Assembly (NCBI GenBank): GCA_033675265.1
Contig: JAUJYZ010000634.1
Coordinates: 124,001 to 188,000, forward strand
Source of the DNA: Actinostola sp. cb2023
Taxonomy: Eukaryota; Cnidaria; Anthozoa; Actiniaria; Actinostolidae
Direction: 5' to 3'
DNA length: 64,000 bases
Part shown: positions 38,511-47,989 of the stretch, piece after piece
Layout: each line of letters begins with the position of its first letter
Numbering within the stretch: position 1 is the first letter of the stretch
The notes under the pieces: model-generated
The model's input: only the letters and a program-made list of their open reading frames with translations
What the model was told of the DNA's origin: nothing
Database searches by the model: none
Made by a program: the position numbers and the translations under genes

Positions 38511-39430
38511 CGCAGCTTTCGTAAAGTCGCTGTAGTCGATCTCCATTCCAGCCCTGTCTTCCCACATATCAACCGCCACTCGTCGTCATTCTTTTCTACT
38601 GTGTCGGAGCCTTGCAGATGGATAAAGCGCAAAATACCACGGTCTTCGTCTTTTGCTATTAAGAGGTCTAATATCTTAAAAATGTAATAAGGGTAATATC
38701 TTCTTTTTTTTTTATGCAGTTCCTTGATATGATTTCTAGCTTCTAAAACTTGTATAAAAAGATGTTCTCCTTTAACAAGCACATCGGCAGATACTTTGGG
38801 TATAGGATTGCCAGTGACTGTGCTCCAAACGGCAGAAGCGTGTTTATTCAAATCAGCACGGCCACTATCTTTTAGAGCTATTCTGACATCTTGAATTGTA
38901 GTGCCGACTAATTGTTTCTTACAGTTATTTATTACCTCGTCCTGAAGGATCAACATCTGCTGTCCTAGAATAAGATTGATCCAATGACGATAATGTTTGC
39001 TGGGATTAAAAATGCCCGGCTTCACCGACTGCCCTTCTTGACTGTAAAATTGAGCATCATTAACAGACACAGGCATAGAAACTTCTCTTCCACACGCTGA
39101 ACACCTCATTTGCAATTCTTCTCTATCCAGGACCATCCTAGTGCCGCAAATACATATTTCATATTCGTTGTTTTCCACGGCATTACAAGGAAGAGTGCTT
39201 AACATTTTCCTCAGCTGAACCACTTCTAAATCTTCCGCAGGCAGTGTATTAATAATCGTGCTTGTTCTATCTTCATATTTGCCCCACACTGTAAAAAAGT
39301 AATTCTCTGATAAATCTCCTCCTAGCCGTTCTAAATAAAACTCAGATATTATTTCATCCACCGCCGCCATCGTATTATATTTTTTCGCTATTCGTTTAAG
39401 CGTTCTAAGATAAGCGGTCACAGACTCCAT
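38504..39430 (-). CDS. VLTF3-like viral late transcription factor
   Basis: 308 aa, with the start directly after CAATAT. A zinc ribbon is visible near residues 90-115 (CICGTRMVLD, then MRCSACGRE). It is followed by a domain with HYRHWINLILGQQ at about 145-160. The zinc ribbon plus the H-x2-HW/ILGQ motif is typical of the poxvirus/NCLDV VLTF3-like family, which activates late genes in large DNA viruses and also occurs in virophages and some Polintons. The C-terminus is basic (KKKRRYYPYY). The gene is intact and divergent from the clamp-like gene, with 28 bp between the start codons. The family call rests on motif recall, not on a search. Confidence 0.75.
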   Translation of the reverse strand: MESVTAYLRTLKRIAKKYNTMAAVDEIISEFYLERLGGDLSENYFFTVWGKYEDRTSTIINTLPAEDLEVVQLRKMLSTLPCNAVENNEYEICICGTRMVLDREELQMRCSACGREVSMPVSVNDAQFYSQEGQSVKPGIFNPSKHYRHWINLILGQQMLILQDEVINNCKKQLVGTTIQDVRIALKDSGRADLNKHASAVWSTVTGNPIPKVSADVLVKGEHLFIQVLEARNHIKELHKKKRRYYPYYIFKILDLLIAKDEDRGILRFIHLQGSDTVEKNDDEWRLICGKTGLEWRSTTATLRKLRR

Positions 39431-39458
39431 ATATTGAGACCATGCATTGCTCTAATAT
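39431..39458. promoter_or_regulatory. 28-bp bidirectional start region between VLTF3-like and clamp-like genes
   Basis: ATAT abuts both start codons: CATATAT on the minus-strand side and TAATATATGG on the plus-strand side. Leaders must be extremely short or absent, or promoters lie within the opposing gene. Confidence 0.5.
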
Positions 39459-40155
39459 ATGGTCCTGGTAACCAACCCCACCTATTTTAAATCAATCGTA
39501 TCTTTTTTGAGAACCTTTAGGGCCTGTCAAGTCATACTTAGCTTCGATTCTGACATTCTAGAGATTTATGCCAAGGATATTGAATCTATCCACTTTCTTA
39601 AAGCAAACGTAAAAATAAAACAAGATCGTCCTATGGTCTGCCGCTCAATAAAAGTTAGATTGGAAGATCTTAAAGAAGTATTCAACAATGTGGATAGAGA
39701 AGTGACAGAATTGAAAATGGGTCTTACTCCTCTGGAGATGTTGGAGGCTGTGATTACTTCTCCTATGAGAACAATACAAGTCAGTATTCTTTACCAACGT
39801 GTACCACCGCCGGCCCTGTGGGAAAAAAAAAGACTTTCCTTTATCCTGGTCCATGGCCCAGAAGGCTTTCAAGAAAAGCTTCTCCAATCAAGGGCAGATT
39901 GAAAGATATATTCGCATCACCGGCACCACCGCTGCCGGAGGGCAAATACAATTAGAGACGAATAAAGCCCATCATGTCGTCTGCAAGGAAACTTTATACA
40001 CCGATGCAAAGGCGGCCGAATCCACGGAATTCCTTATAAGTTTAGATCTCCTTAAAAGGAATCTTACGTTGCCTTGTAAGAAACTTACGATAAGCTGTTC
40101 AAAAGAGCTCCTGCAGCTTTCGTCCTCTGCCATAACGATTAGAACAGTGCTGTGA
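39459..40155 (+). pseudogene. Candidate sliding clamp (PCNA-like), one frameshift in an A9 run
   Basis: The frame opens at the ATG after TAATAT, codes to the A9 run at 39823-39831, and resumes in another frame to the stop at 40155; the product would be about 230 aa. The N-terminal half alternates beta strands and helices (SIVSFLRTFRACQVILSF, EIYAKDIESIHF). The C-terminal part (FLISLDLLKRNLTLPCKKLT, then ISCSKELLQLSSSAITIRTV) fits the end of a clamp domain. The length fits a two-domain clamp. Similarity is distant and not proven. The 3' end overlaps the nuclease gene by 17 bp. Confidence 0.5.
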
Positions 40156-41016
40156 CCTGACCCGCCGCGGGGTAGCTACAGATTTTATGAAAATACAGCT
40201 CGTGATTTCTTAAGGTTCTTCTTGATTTAAATTTCCTACAACAGTAGACGCACAATACTCTAATATCTTCACAATACGTGTTTAGCTCTTTTATAATAAG
40301 ATCGTAATCGTTAGAGACAACACATTTAAATCCATTATCTTCATATCGCCCCAATAGATTCTCCTGATTGGCCGACAGACTTCCTTTTCCCGTGGGCGTT
40401 TTAAATTCAATGCAAAGCCCCCAATATTTTTTATGATAATTATTAATGATCAAATCGGGCTGCCCCTTCATATAACCTTTTCTATAAGAGTTAATTCTTT
40501 TAGAACGCGAGTCTTGATTTTCCCCTAAGCCAACAACGATCAGTAAATAGGGATGGAAGCGCCTGATATAGCCAACTACTTTAGTGTGGAGATCGTATTC
40601 GTTTTGTATCTTAAACATCAGCTTGTTGTTACCAGGAGCCCACACATCAAACTGCTTGCCAGTACTGTAAGTTCCATGCTCTCGTATGGAAGGTAATACT
40701 GTAGAAAATACCCAAGAGATTGAAGTTTTTTGGCTGCCTTCATTTTAGAACCAAAGATTAAAGAATACAACCCCGGTTCTTTAATGAAAATAGTGTGTGG
40801 TTGAATAGCGGTCACTTTCGTTCCCCCGGTTTTTTTAATATTAGACCATTCTGTTTTGTACTCCTCATCCACATGATCTCTTATGGCTTTCCTTGTATTT
40901 TCATATTCTAAAGCCGTTGCCACATCTACTCCTTTAAACCAAATGTCATTGCCGTCATAGAAGGCGGAAATCGATGTGTTGAGCTCAAAATTCTCGTAGT
41001 TACACAACTGGGACAT
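40139..41016 (-). pseudogene. BRO-N domain plus VRR-NUC nuclease, one frameshift
   Basis: Two overlapping frames form one gene. The N-terminal part has a BRO-N/KilA-like DNA-binding domain (DIWFKGVDVATALEY, TRKAIRDHVDEE, FIKEPGLYSLIFGSKMKAAK). After a single-base shift near 40733 the BRO-N domain continues, then a VRR-NUC-type nuclease domain follows, with KGQPDLIINN and LCIEFKTPTGKGSLSANQ (acidic D and E-x-K catalytic pattern). It ends with a C2H2-like finger (CVYCCRKFKSRRTLRNHELY). Such nucleases act on branched or Holliday-type DNA. The start at 41016 overlaps the upstream gene by 17 bp. Confidence 0.7.
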
Positions 41017-41548
41017 GTTCTATATCTAGGAGATTGATGTCCTCAATACCTGGTACTACGGCTGCCGGGGGTGTAAAATTAACATGTTTGGCCACTTGAA
41101 CCAGACAGCTTGACAAGGCCACCATTCTGCCGCCTTTTAAAAGAAGGTATCCTGCGATATTATTCAACTCTTGTGTCAACACCTCATTGGCCTTCAAATC
41201 CTCACACAATTCTTTATTATTATCAATAGGGATGGCATAAGAAGCCAATACTACGGCAAGCTCTAGGGCCGAACTCACTAAACCCTGCGTGATCTTATTC
41301 CCTAGAACCGTCTGATATCTGTTAAAATACTTATCCACCTCCTTTGTAGGCAACTTCTTCACATCGCCTAAAGACATTTTAATTCCAGTATACTGGTCAA
41401 TAGTACCAAGTACGGACAAGATACATAATTGTTCACGTTTTTCTTCTACTTCCACAGAATCTATAACTTTCTTCTTCCCAGCCTTCTTCTTTATTACAAC
41501 TTCCTCTGGTACAGTTTCCTCTGCATATTGGTCTAGAATGGATGTCAT
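41000..41548 (-). CDS. 182-aa conserved-looking Polinton protein of unknown function
   Basis: The start follows CTAATAT and overlaps the ATPase stop region by 4 bp (ATGA), so the two are probably coupled. The N-terminus is acidic then Lys-rich (IKKKAGKKK). The main part is helical with LPTKEVDKYFNRYQTVLGNK and a hydrophobic helix (ALELAVVLASYAIP). The family is not recognised; the place between nuclease and packaging ATPase suggests replication or packaging. Confidence 0.65.
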   Translation of the reverse strand: MTSILDQYAEETVPEEVVIKKKAGKKKVIDSVEVEEKREQLCILSVLGTIDQYTGIKMSLGDVKKLPTKEVDKYFNRYQTVLGNKITQGLVSSALELAVVLASYAIPIDNNKELCEDLKANEVLTQELNNIAGYLLLKGGRMVALSSCLVQVAKHVNFTPPAAVVPGIEDINLLDIEHVPVV

Positions 41549-42171
41549 ATATTAGAGGGAATTTCTAAATAATGATTATAAGGATGCCTTAAAGAAAAAC
41601 ACATTCTCGAATATTTTTCAGATTTCAATGTTTTAATAAAAGACTTCCGTTCTTCAAGAGGCATATTTCCACCATATTCCTCAAACAGAGTTTTTTCACA
41701 CAGAAGATTAGGATTATAAAATGAAATAATACACCCAACATTTTCCCGAAAGGGTTTGGCTATAGAGGACAATTGTTGTGTTAATACCCATAAGGACAAC
41801 AATTCATGTCTCCCACTGAAGGCTAACTTAATAAACTTGTTCGATCTTTGTTTGAGATCCTTTGAAAAGGCGCAATCGTCTAATATGATTAATGTGTTTG
41901 TACCAGAGAATACGATTTGACAGCATGAAAGCAACTCGTTGATCTCATCCACATTATCGGATTCTGGGGATAGAACAATAAACCTTGGATCCTTATTGGC
42001 AAACCCTCTATACGTTTTATTTTTCGAATAGGTTGGGCAAATCAAAACCACATATTCAAAAACATTTCTATAGGGTCCTCTTAGAGTCTCCACTAAATAT
42101 TTTGTTTTGCCACAATTCGTCGGCCCTACTATTATACAGTGAAAGGGCACCTGATCTTTCAATTCTTCCAT
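41545..42171 (-). CDS. A32-like genome-packaging ATPase (FtsK/HerA type)
   Basis: 208 aa, start directly after TTAATAT. Walker A is GPTNCGKTKYL at about residues 16-26. Walker B is TLIILDDCAFS near 94-104, followed by a Q-rich sensor-like segment (LWVLTQQLSS). The length is typical of Polinton packaging ATPases, which drive DNA into the capsid. The gene is intact. It lies 3 bp from the capsid-like gene upstream. Confidence 0.85.
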   Translation of the reverse strand: MEELKDQVPFHCIIVGPTNCGKTKYLVETLRGPYRNVFEYVVLICPTYSKNKTYRGFANKDPRFIVLSPESDNVDEINELLSCCQIVFSGTNTLIILDDCAFSKDLKQRSNKFIKLAFSGRHELLSLWVLTQQLSSIAKPFRENVGCIISFYNPNLLCEKTLFEEYGGNMPLEERKSFIKTLKSEKYSRMCFSLRHPYNHYLEIPSNI

Positions 42172-42174
42172 ATA

Positions 42175-43422
42175 TTAATACAGAATCGCTTTCAAACTGC
42201 GGCCTTGAATTTCCATCAGAGCGTCGGCAATGACAAACATATAGCATGTTAAAGTTCCTGACCCGCCAACTTTCCTCTTCATCTCTAGTTTAACGCCATC
42301 TTTTGTGCTATTCAACAATAGGCCGTTTCCATGAATTTTATTATCGGCAAAGGTTCTCAAATCAATCCATAGGGCGAATTTATCTGAATAAAAGTCTTTA
42401 GGCGTGATATTATCAGTCTCACCAAATCTTGATCTAATCGAGTTCCAAAAATCTGTAGGTTGCATGCCTTTACTGAACAGTTTATTCGGCATTCCGTCCA
42501 CGTTGATATTGACTTGTGTTATATGAGGCGATACAAACTTTTCACTATCTCTAACACCTACAGCATACGCCTCAGTAAATAGCATTAAAATACCACTCAT
42601 CGACCGCCGGGGGATATTAACATGTTCGTTAATCACACTGTCGGTGGCTTTATTAATCGTGAATGTCTTATGGAGAAGAATGTTCTCATAATAAAAACCT
42701 TTACCTATTTGATAGGCTGCTGATAAAGCTTCGCGTGCAAGATAATCGCTGGCAATACACTCATATTCAAGCTCAATATTTGAAAGACTGTAAGTGTATG
42801 CTTTAGTGGTATCCGAGGTTATGGTAACTTCTTTGCTTTGTGGAAGTGTAATCTCAAACGTTAGATTCTGAGAGAGTGCTTTTGCATAGAAACTGCCATG
42901 AGCGTCTAAAATAGAATGATTGATTGGCATTCGGTATCTGTCCCCATAAACAGCGGCCAGAGCTACCTCGTTTGCATCTGTAGACACTTTATCGCCTGCA
43001 GCGGTTCGTAGTTTTCGCATATTAGTGGATGAAATGCCCTCACGCAACCTATTCTCCCGTTCTCTTTTCGACAAATAGAGATCTTTATAGGTTTCAAACA
43101 GATCGATACGATGCGTGTCTTGAAGAGTCTCCCCACCATACAAAACTCTCATATGAGATTTTAGAGCTCTACTTAAATTATTGACGACTGTGTTATTTAC
43201 ATTACCGGCGGCAGCAAGATTTAGTTTGAAAGTCAATGCGATTGAACCTGGGACATACACCACATTTTCTGATAACTTTGGAATATGGATGTACAACGTC
43301 TCCCCTGGATTCGCTGTGCTCGGGGTAAAAGTCACACGATGAACCGTTTTTTCAGCTTTCAAACCATAAGGCTGTTTGTATTCTCGATTTACGTCTAATA
43401 TTTCCGGAATAGATTGCGTCAT
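42175..43422 (-). CDS. Putative major capsid protein (double jelly-roll type)
   Basis: 415 aa from the ATG at 43422-43420, chosen because it follows TTATATAT. A start eight codons upstream would read into the divergent integrase gene. Features fitting a hexon-like capsid protein are VHRVTFTPSTANPGETLYIH near the N-terminus, many beta-strand stretches, LENIELEYE-like strand segments (LSNIELEYECIASDYLA), and a conserved-looking INVDGMPNKLFSKGMQPTDF. It sits next to the packaging ATPase and the integrase, as usual in Polintons. There is no transmembrane segment. The gene is intact. Confidence 0.7.
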   Translation of the reverse strand: MTQSIPEILDVNREYKQPYGLKAEKTVHRVTFTPSTANPGETLYIHIPKLSENVVYVPGSIALTFKLNLAAAGNVNNTVVNNLSRALKSHMRVLYGGETLQDTHRIDLFETYKDLYLSKRERENRLREGISSTNMRKLRTAAGDKVSTDANEVALAAVYGDRYRMPINHSILDAHGSFYAKALSQNLTFEITLPQSKEVTITSDTTKAYTYSLSNIELEYECIASDYLAREALSAAYQIGKGFYYENILLHKTFTINKATDSVINEHVNIPRRSMSGILMLFTEAYAVGVRDSEKFVSPHITQVNINVDGMPNKLFSKGMQPTDFWNSIRSRFGETDNITPKDFYSDKFALWIDLRTFADNKIHGNGLLLNSTKDGVKLEMKRKVGGSGTLTCYMFVIADALMEIQGRSLKAILY

Positions 43423-43427
43423 ATATA
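43423..43427. promoter_or_regulatory. 5-bp intergenic ATATA between divergent capsid and integrase start codons
   Basis: The sequence CATATATAATG holds a minus-strand ATG (43422-43420) and a plus-strand ATG (43428-43430) with only ATATA between. Both genes therefore start from the same TATA-like core, so transcripts are leaderless or initiate inside the opposing gene. Confidence 0.7.
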
Positions 43428-44402
43428 ATGGACAAGAAACTTTCAAAAATATACTATTCAGCCGTTGGATATTGGAAAGGTTATGACGCTATCCATCAAT
43501 TAGCAGACGCTGCGACAGTTGATAAAAATAGTGTAAAGAATTGGTTAGAAAAACAAGCGCTGTGGCAGATCTATTTACCACCTCCGAAATACATTCCTAG
43601 ACCGCATTGGGATATTTCAAAGCCAAATGAAATACATCAAGCAGATCTTTTATTTTTACCACACGATACTGTTAAAAGAAAGACTTACAAATATGCTCTA
43701 GTAGTCGTGGATATAGCCAGCAGATATGTTGACGCCGAACCTTTGACGTCTAAGTACTCCACAGAAGTATCTAAAGCTTTTAATAAAATATATTCTAGAA
43801 AATTACAATGGCCTGAAACAATAATGGTAGATCCCGGCACTGAATTTAAGGGAGAAGTTACATCGATTATGAAAAAAATACAAAGATCAGAGGCTGGAAA
43901 TCATAGAGCGCAATCCTTAGTGGAGCGCGCTAATCGAACTATTTCTGAAAAGTTATTCAGCCATCAATATGCCCAAGAAATGGTAAAAGAGGGTAGATCC
44001 CGTGAATGGGTGGAAAGATTGCCTGATGTCATAAAATCTATTAACAGCGGCGTAAATAGAATAACTGGAGGCGCCCCTAGCGAATCCATAAAGCTAAAAA
44101 AAGTGGATCAACAGAAAGAGGTCCATTATAAAAGACCTGTTGGATTAAAAGAGAAAAGATTGCCGGCAGGTGTGAAAGTTAGATATTTATATGCTCCTGG
44201 CGAATTGGAGGGCGGTGAAAAAAGACGTGCTACGGATCCGATATGGTCTATGGAAATGCACGACATAGCCCGAATACAGATATCCCCCGATCAGCCTGTA
44301 TTATATTTCCTTTCTCTGGGGGCTCCAAGACGTTCTTTTGTTCGAGAGGAATTACAAGTCGTTCCTGAAGACACTCAGCCGCCGCCAGACAGTGTTTTAT
44401 AA
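43428..44402 (+). CDS. Retroviral-like (DDE) Polinton integrase
   Basis: 324 aa. An N-terminal helical domain (YWKGYDAIHQLADAA) precedes an rve-type core with D73 (HQADLLFLP), D135 (MVDPGTEFKG) and E166 (AQSLVERANRT). The spacing between the second Asp and the Glu is 30 residues, a few fewer than the usual ~35, so a small in-frame deletion before GNHRAQ is possible. A basic C-terminal region follows (KRPVGLKEKRLPAGVKVRY). The enzyme would join element ends to target DNA with a 6-bp stagger, matching the observed duplications. The frame is open. Confidence 0.9.
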   Translation: MDKKLSKIYYSAVGYWKGYDAIHQLADAATVDKNSVKNWLEKQALWQIYLPPPKYIPRPHWDISKPNEIHQADLLFLPHDTVKRKTYKYALVVVDIASRYVDAEPLTSKYSTEVSKAFNKIYSRKLQWPETIMVDPGTEFKGEVTSIMKKIQRSEAGNHRAQSLVERANRTISEKLFSHQYAQEMVKEGRSREWVERLPDVIKSINSGVNRITGGAPSESIKLKKVDQQKEVHYKRPVGLKEKRLPAGVKVRYLYAPGELEGGEKRRATDPIWSMEMHDIARIQISPDQPVLYFLSLGAPRRSFVREELQVVPEDTQPPPDSVL

Positions 44403-44448
44403 CGTTTCATCTTCTTTTTACAAACTTACGCTTCGCATGCACCGGCAT

Positions 44449-44565
44449 TTATCTGCCGCCGAATGTCTTTTTACAAGCGGAACAGATTCTGTACATCACC
44501 CCACTGGACGTGTGATAAAATAATCTTTGGGGCGGGAAAGGTTTCTTACACTCTGAACATTCCAT
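44449..44565 (-). CDS. 38-aa zinc-ribbon protein
   Basis: A short minus-strand frame starts at the ATG after TATAGAT (44565-44563) and stops at 44449. It has two CxxC knuckles: MECSECKKPFPP near the N-terminus and RICSACKKTFGGR at the C-terminus. This is a minimal zinc ribbon, fitting the small zinc proteins often found beside Polinton polymerases. It lies between the integrase and polymerase genes. Confidence 0.6.
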   Translation of the reverse strand: MECSECKKPFPPQRLFYHTSSGVMYRICSACKKTFGGR

Positions 44566-44590
44566 ATCTATACAGGAGTGTGTTATAACC

Positions 44591-47500
44591 TCAGATAGAG
44601 TGGGTGTGAATTTGATCTGCAAGAATGATTCTTTTGTCGTCTTCTCTGGACAGTGCTACTTTATGGACTGTTTCTGAAAAAAGCTGGTGCTTGTAACTTC
44701 GAATCACGTTCATCTTTCGCATGACTTTGACCCCAGAGAACAGACACGTCTTGTAATCTTCAAAGTCCAGATCTTTCTTGACCACCGACCTTTTTATCCC
44801 TTTGCATTTCTTTTCCTCTTTCTCTTCTGTTTTGTAAGCATACAATTTGCTTCTCAGTCCGACGAACTCGGTTATTTCACCTTCAACCGCCGTTTCGTCT
44901 TTCATCTTACCAATGACTTTCTTATTCACCCAAACCCCAATAGGATGCTCTTTAGAATAAGCGCTGGTGTCAAATCTTTCTAAAACATCCTCTTGAATGT
45001 CTCTATAGAAATCTCCTGTTTGGATCTCATACATCAACGAATCTGTATCGGTGAACAACAGTTCCGAAGTCTTGAATTTCTTTTTGAAGTAGTTGTAGTG
45101 AAAATCGTACATGAGAGATTTTGACAAATCAAGGATGGACATCCCCAAATAGACGGGCTTGTTGAAGACCAATTCTGTTTTTCTCATGTGAACCGCACAA
45201 AGATGCTCTGAAAAGATAGTTCTGCGATAAAAGTTAGGCTGCGCCACCAGCTTGGCCGCTTGCTTCTCTGTGGAAACGAGTTTGATGTCTTGCCGATTAC
45301 GGATGTTTTCCATAGTTTTGCCAAACACGCTGTTGTTCATCAACTTAAAGAAATCCTTTTCAAAATCATTCTTGGCCGCCGTTCGAAGTTCGGTGTTCAA
45401 GTGTATGTATTTTTTCAACCAGTCCGATTCGTGAAAGACATTAATGCCTCTGTGTATTTTTATGATCTTCATCCCCAAACTCTCGTACAACTTCAAAGTG
45501 TGATGGTGCACCACGTATTGGGTTCTGTTTCGAGTCGTCGGCACCAACTTTCCCACTTGCTCAACACCAAATGTTCTGGAGCCAAAGGGTACTCGTCGTG
45601 CAATGGGTGCAACTCTTCAGGATATTCCAAATCCACTTCTAAAATACACGAATACTTTTCCCAACAACGCAACTTGCTGGCACTCATCCATTTAAACCCG
45701 TGAGTAGGAAGAGGTTCCGACATAGCCCAACCGTAAAGATTGTTGTTGGCGTCCAGGTATTTAATAAAGACAGAGTCTTCTTCCTTTTTATACTCTTTCA
45801 TGTACTTATTATTGGCCTTGGCATACCTCTTGGTAATCATACTCACTCCCCCGCGGATTCCTTTTTCAACCATAAGAAGCATATCCACATCGGAGAGAAG
45901 TTCGAGTCGGATCTGGGTCATCTTCAACATAGCGTCCCAAGACAAACCGGGTGCTGTGTAATACCAACACGGATCCAACTTGTAGTTTTTAATACACACG
46001 TCTCTAAAAGCTTCGAAGGTGTCCATCAACGAAGAAGAACATCAGATAAAAGATACAGATTATGATAATCTCTCATCGTGTTCATTTCGAACACCTTCCA
46101 GACGTTCTGCGCATGTTGATAATCCTCGTCTGAAATATCCGCATCGTTGAGTTTGGAAAAGAACTCTTCCTTCTTGGGAAGTGCGGTCTCGTCCAACTTG
46201 GACAAACAATTCATATAATCGTAGGGATACACTCCCTTTCTCAACAGCAAATCCAATTCCTCACCTTCGAAGAACTTGGATGTGTTTATGAACTGTTCTT
46301 TTTTGAGATTTCCCACCAGCTTGTCCAACCCAGACGACATGAATTTGAAACTGTCAATGAATCGAAGTTCGCGCTTGATGAATATTTTTTTTTATATTTT
46401 TTACTTTTTTTATATTTTTTGAAAAAACTGTCCACCACAATGCTCTTCTTGAAGGAAATGTATTTCTCTTCATTGTTGGGAATGCAATCTATTTTACCGT
46501 CAGAAAACCCCAAACTCTTTATAAACAAATGAGCATCGTATCCCGCCAAATTATGGAAAATCACGGGAATGTGTTTGGGAATTCTATAATTCAAGTTGCA
46601 AACCTCATGTGCTGCGCCCCGATACAAGCCCGTCAAATGATCGTGATCGCGAACCTTATCGTCTTTCAGCTTTCGATTGCAAATGAAACACTCTGTTGCA
46701 TTCTCATAATCCTCCCTACTCTCTTCCGTCATCAAAATATTTTGTTTTTTTATTTTAGCGATCTTTCTAATATCTTTTTCCAACTTCTCCACAAACAACA
46801 ATCCAAGATCTTCGTCTTCTTCCGCGGCGGTGTATCGAACAACCTTCGGCTCAAACAAATCATCGTGCGCTTTAATCACATAACAGAACCCAGACGGTTT
46901 ATGTTTTTGATATTTTTCAGTATTACTTCTCTTCTTCTGGTTCAAAGGTTCAGTAAAACATTCAAAATCTGCATAAACTACAAAAGGCACTCTCATACTA
47001 TGATTGTAATTCTTGAACGCGACAACAGATCCTTTCTCCGGCAAAGTGATCTTTATCGATTGATGCTCCTCACAGTATTCTGAATGCTTCTCCAACGAAA
47101 CCTCTGTTTTAAAAGAAATAAGACACCGCTCACAAAAATACCTCTTTCCATCATGCTTTGTAATTTGCGCAGACAACAATCGACTCATACTCTTGATCCA
47201 ACAATAATGCTGAGTAGTGTCATTTGAAATCAGCAACAAATTAATAGTTTGTTCTCTATCTCCATTGGTGCTAATCCTCAACGGATAAACACTTTCATTC
47301 CACCCATAGACATTTACAGCATATTTTTTATTATTCTTTTCAAATATTTTAATCATATCCAACGTCACTGGAAACTCAAGCCCGCTCCAGTCTAAAGTTT
47401 CCGCGTTCTTCCGTAGAGCTTTTGATATTCTTTCTCTATCCCTAACTGGCGTGAAAATAGATACTGTAATCGCCCATTTAAAACATTGATTGTCTATGTT

Positions 47501-47989
47501 TTCCATGTTAATTATAGCATTTTTCTTCTGCAGTTTCAGCGGCAAAGCAATGTATGATTTGCCTCGCAAAGGAAGGTATTTATCAAGACTAATATCGAGA
47601 GCCACAACCCTTCTGAAGATCCATCCAGATCCCTTGTTTTGAAAAGTGGCGAGCTTCTCCAACACATCCTCTTGCATCAAATCGTATGCCTCACCCACAT
47701 CAGACGCATCGGTGATCGTCTCTGTTTCCGAATGAAAGTAGGGAATAGTGGAAGTCTTCTTTTTATAAAACTCAACCTCTAAGATAAGTTTCGTTTTAAA
47801 CGGCTTCTTCTGTTCATGAATCAGCCGAACTACATTATCCTTCATATCCTTCATAAATGTTTTAGCATCCATTCTATTCCTTCCTTCTATTCTCATAGTT
47901 CTCATGAATCCTTTCAACGCAGACGCTTTCTTTTTGAAAACGAAATCGTCTCTCTCCAACCACTCGGACAACTCTGACAACCCCTTCAT
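44591..47989 (-). pseudogene. Polinton DNA polymerase B (protein-primed type), three frameshifts
   Basis: About 1130 codons in four frames. Segment 47989 to ~46380 has a C2H2-like finger (YFCERCLISFKTEVSLEKH), Exo I (YADFECF), an endonuclease VII-like HNH insert (CFICNRKL, VRDHDHLTGLYRG) and Exo II (IFHNLAGYDAHLF). Segment ~46380-46026 carries Exo III-region sequence (FKFMSSGLDKLVGNL, DYHNLYLLSDVLL). Segment 46029-45493 has palm motif A (LDANNNLYGWAM). Segment 45556-44591 has motif B (NNSVFGKTMEN) and motif C (FTDTDSLMYEI). Shifts lie in the A/TATAAAA-rich tract at about 46383-46420, near 46027 and near 45553. All catalytic motifs persist, so decay is recent or the shifts are sequence errors. 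Confidence 0.88.
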
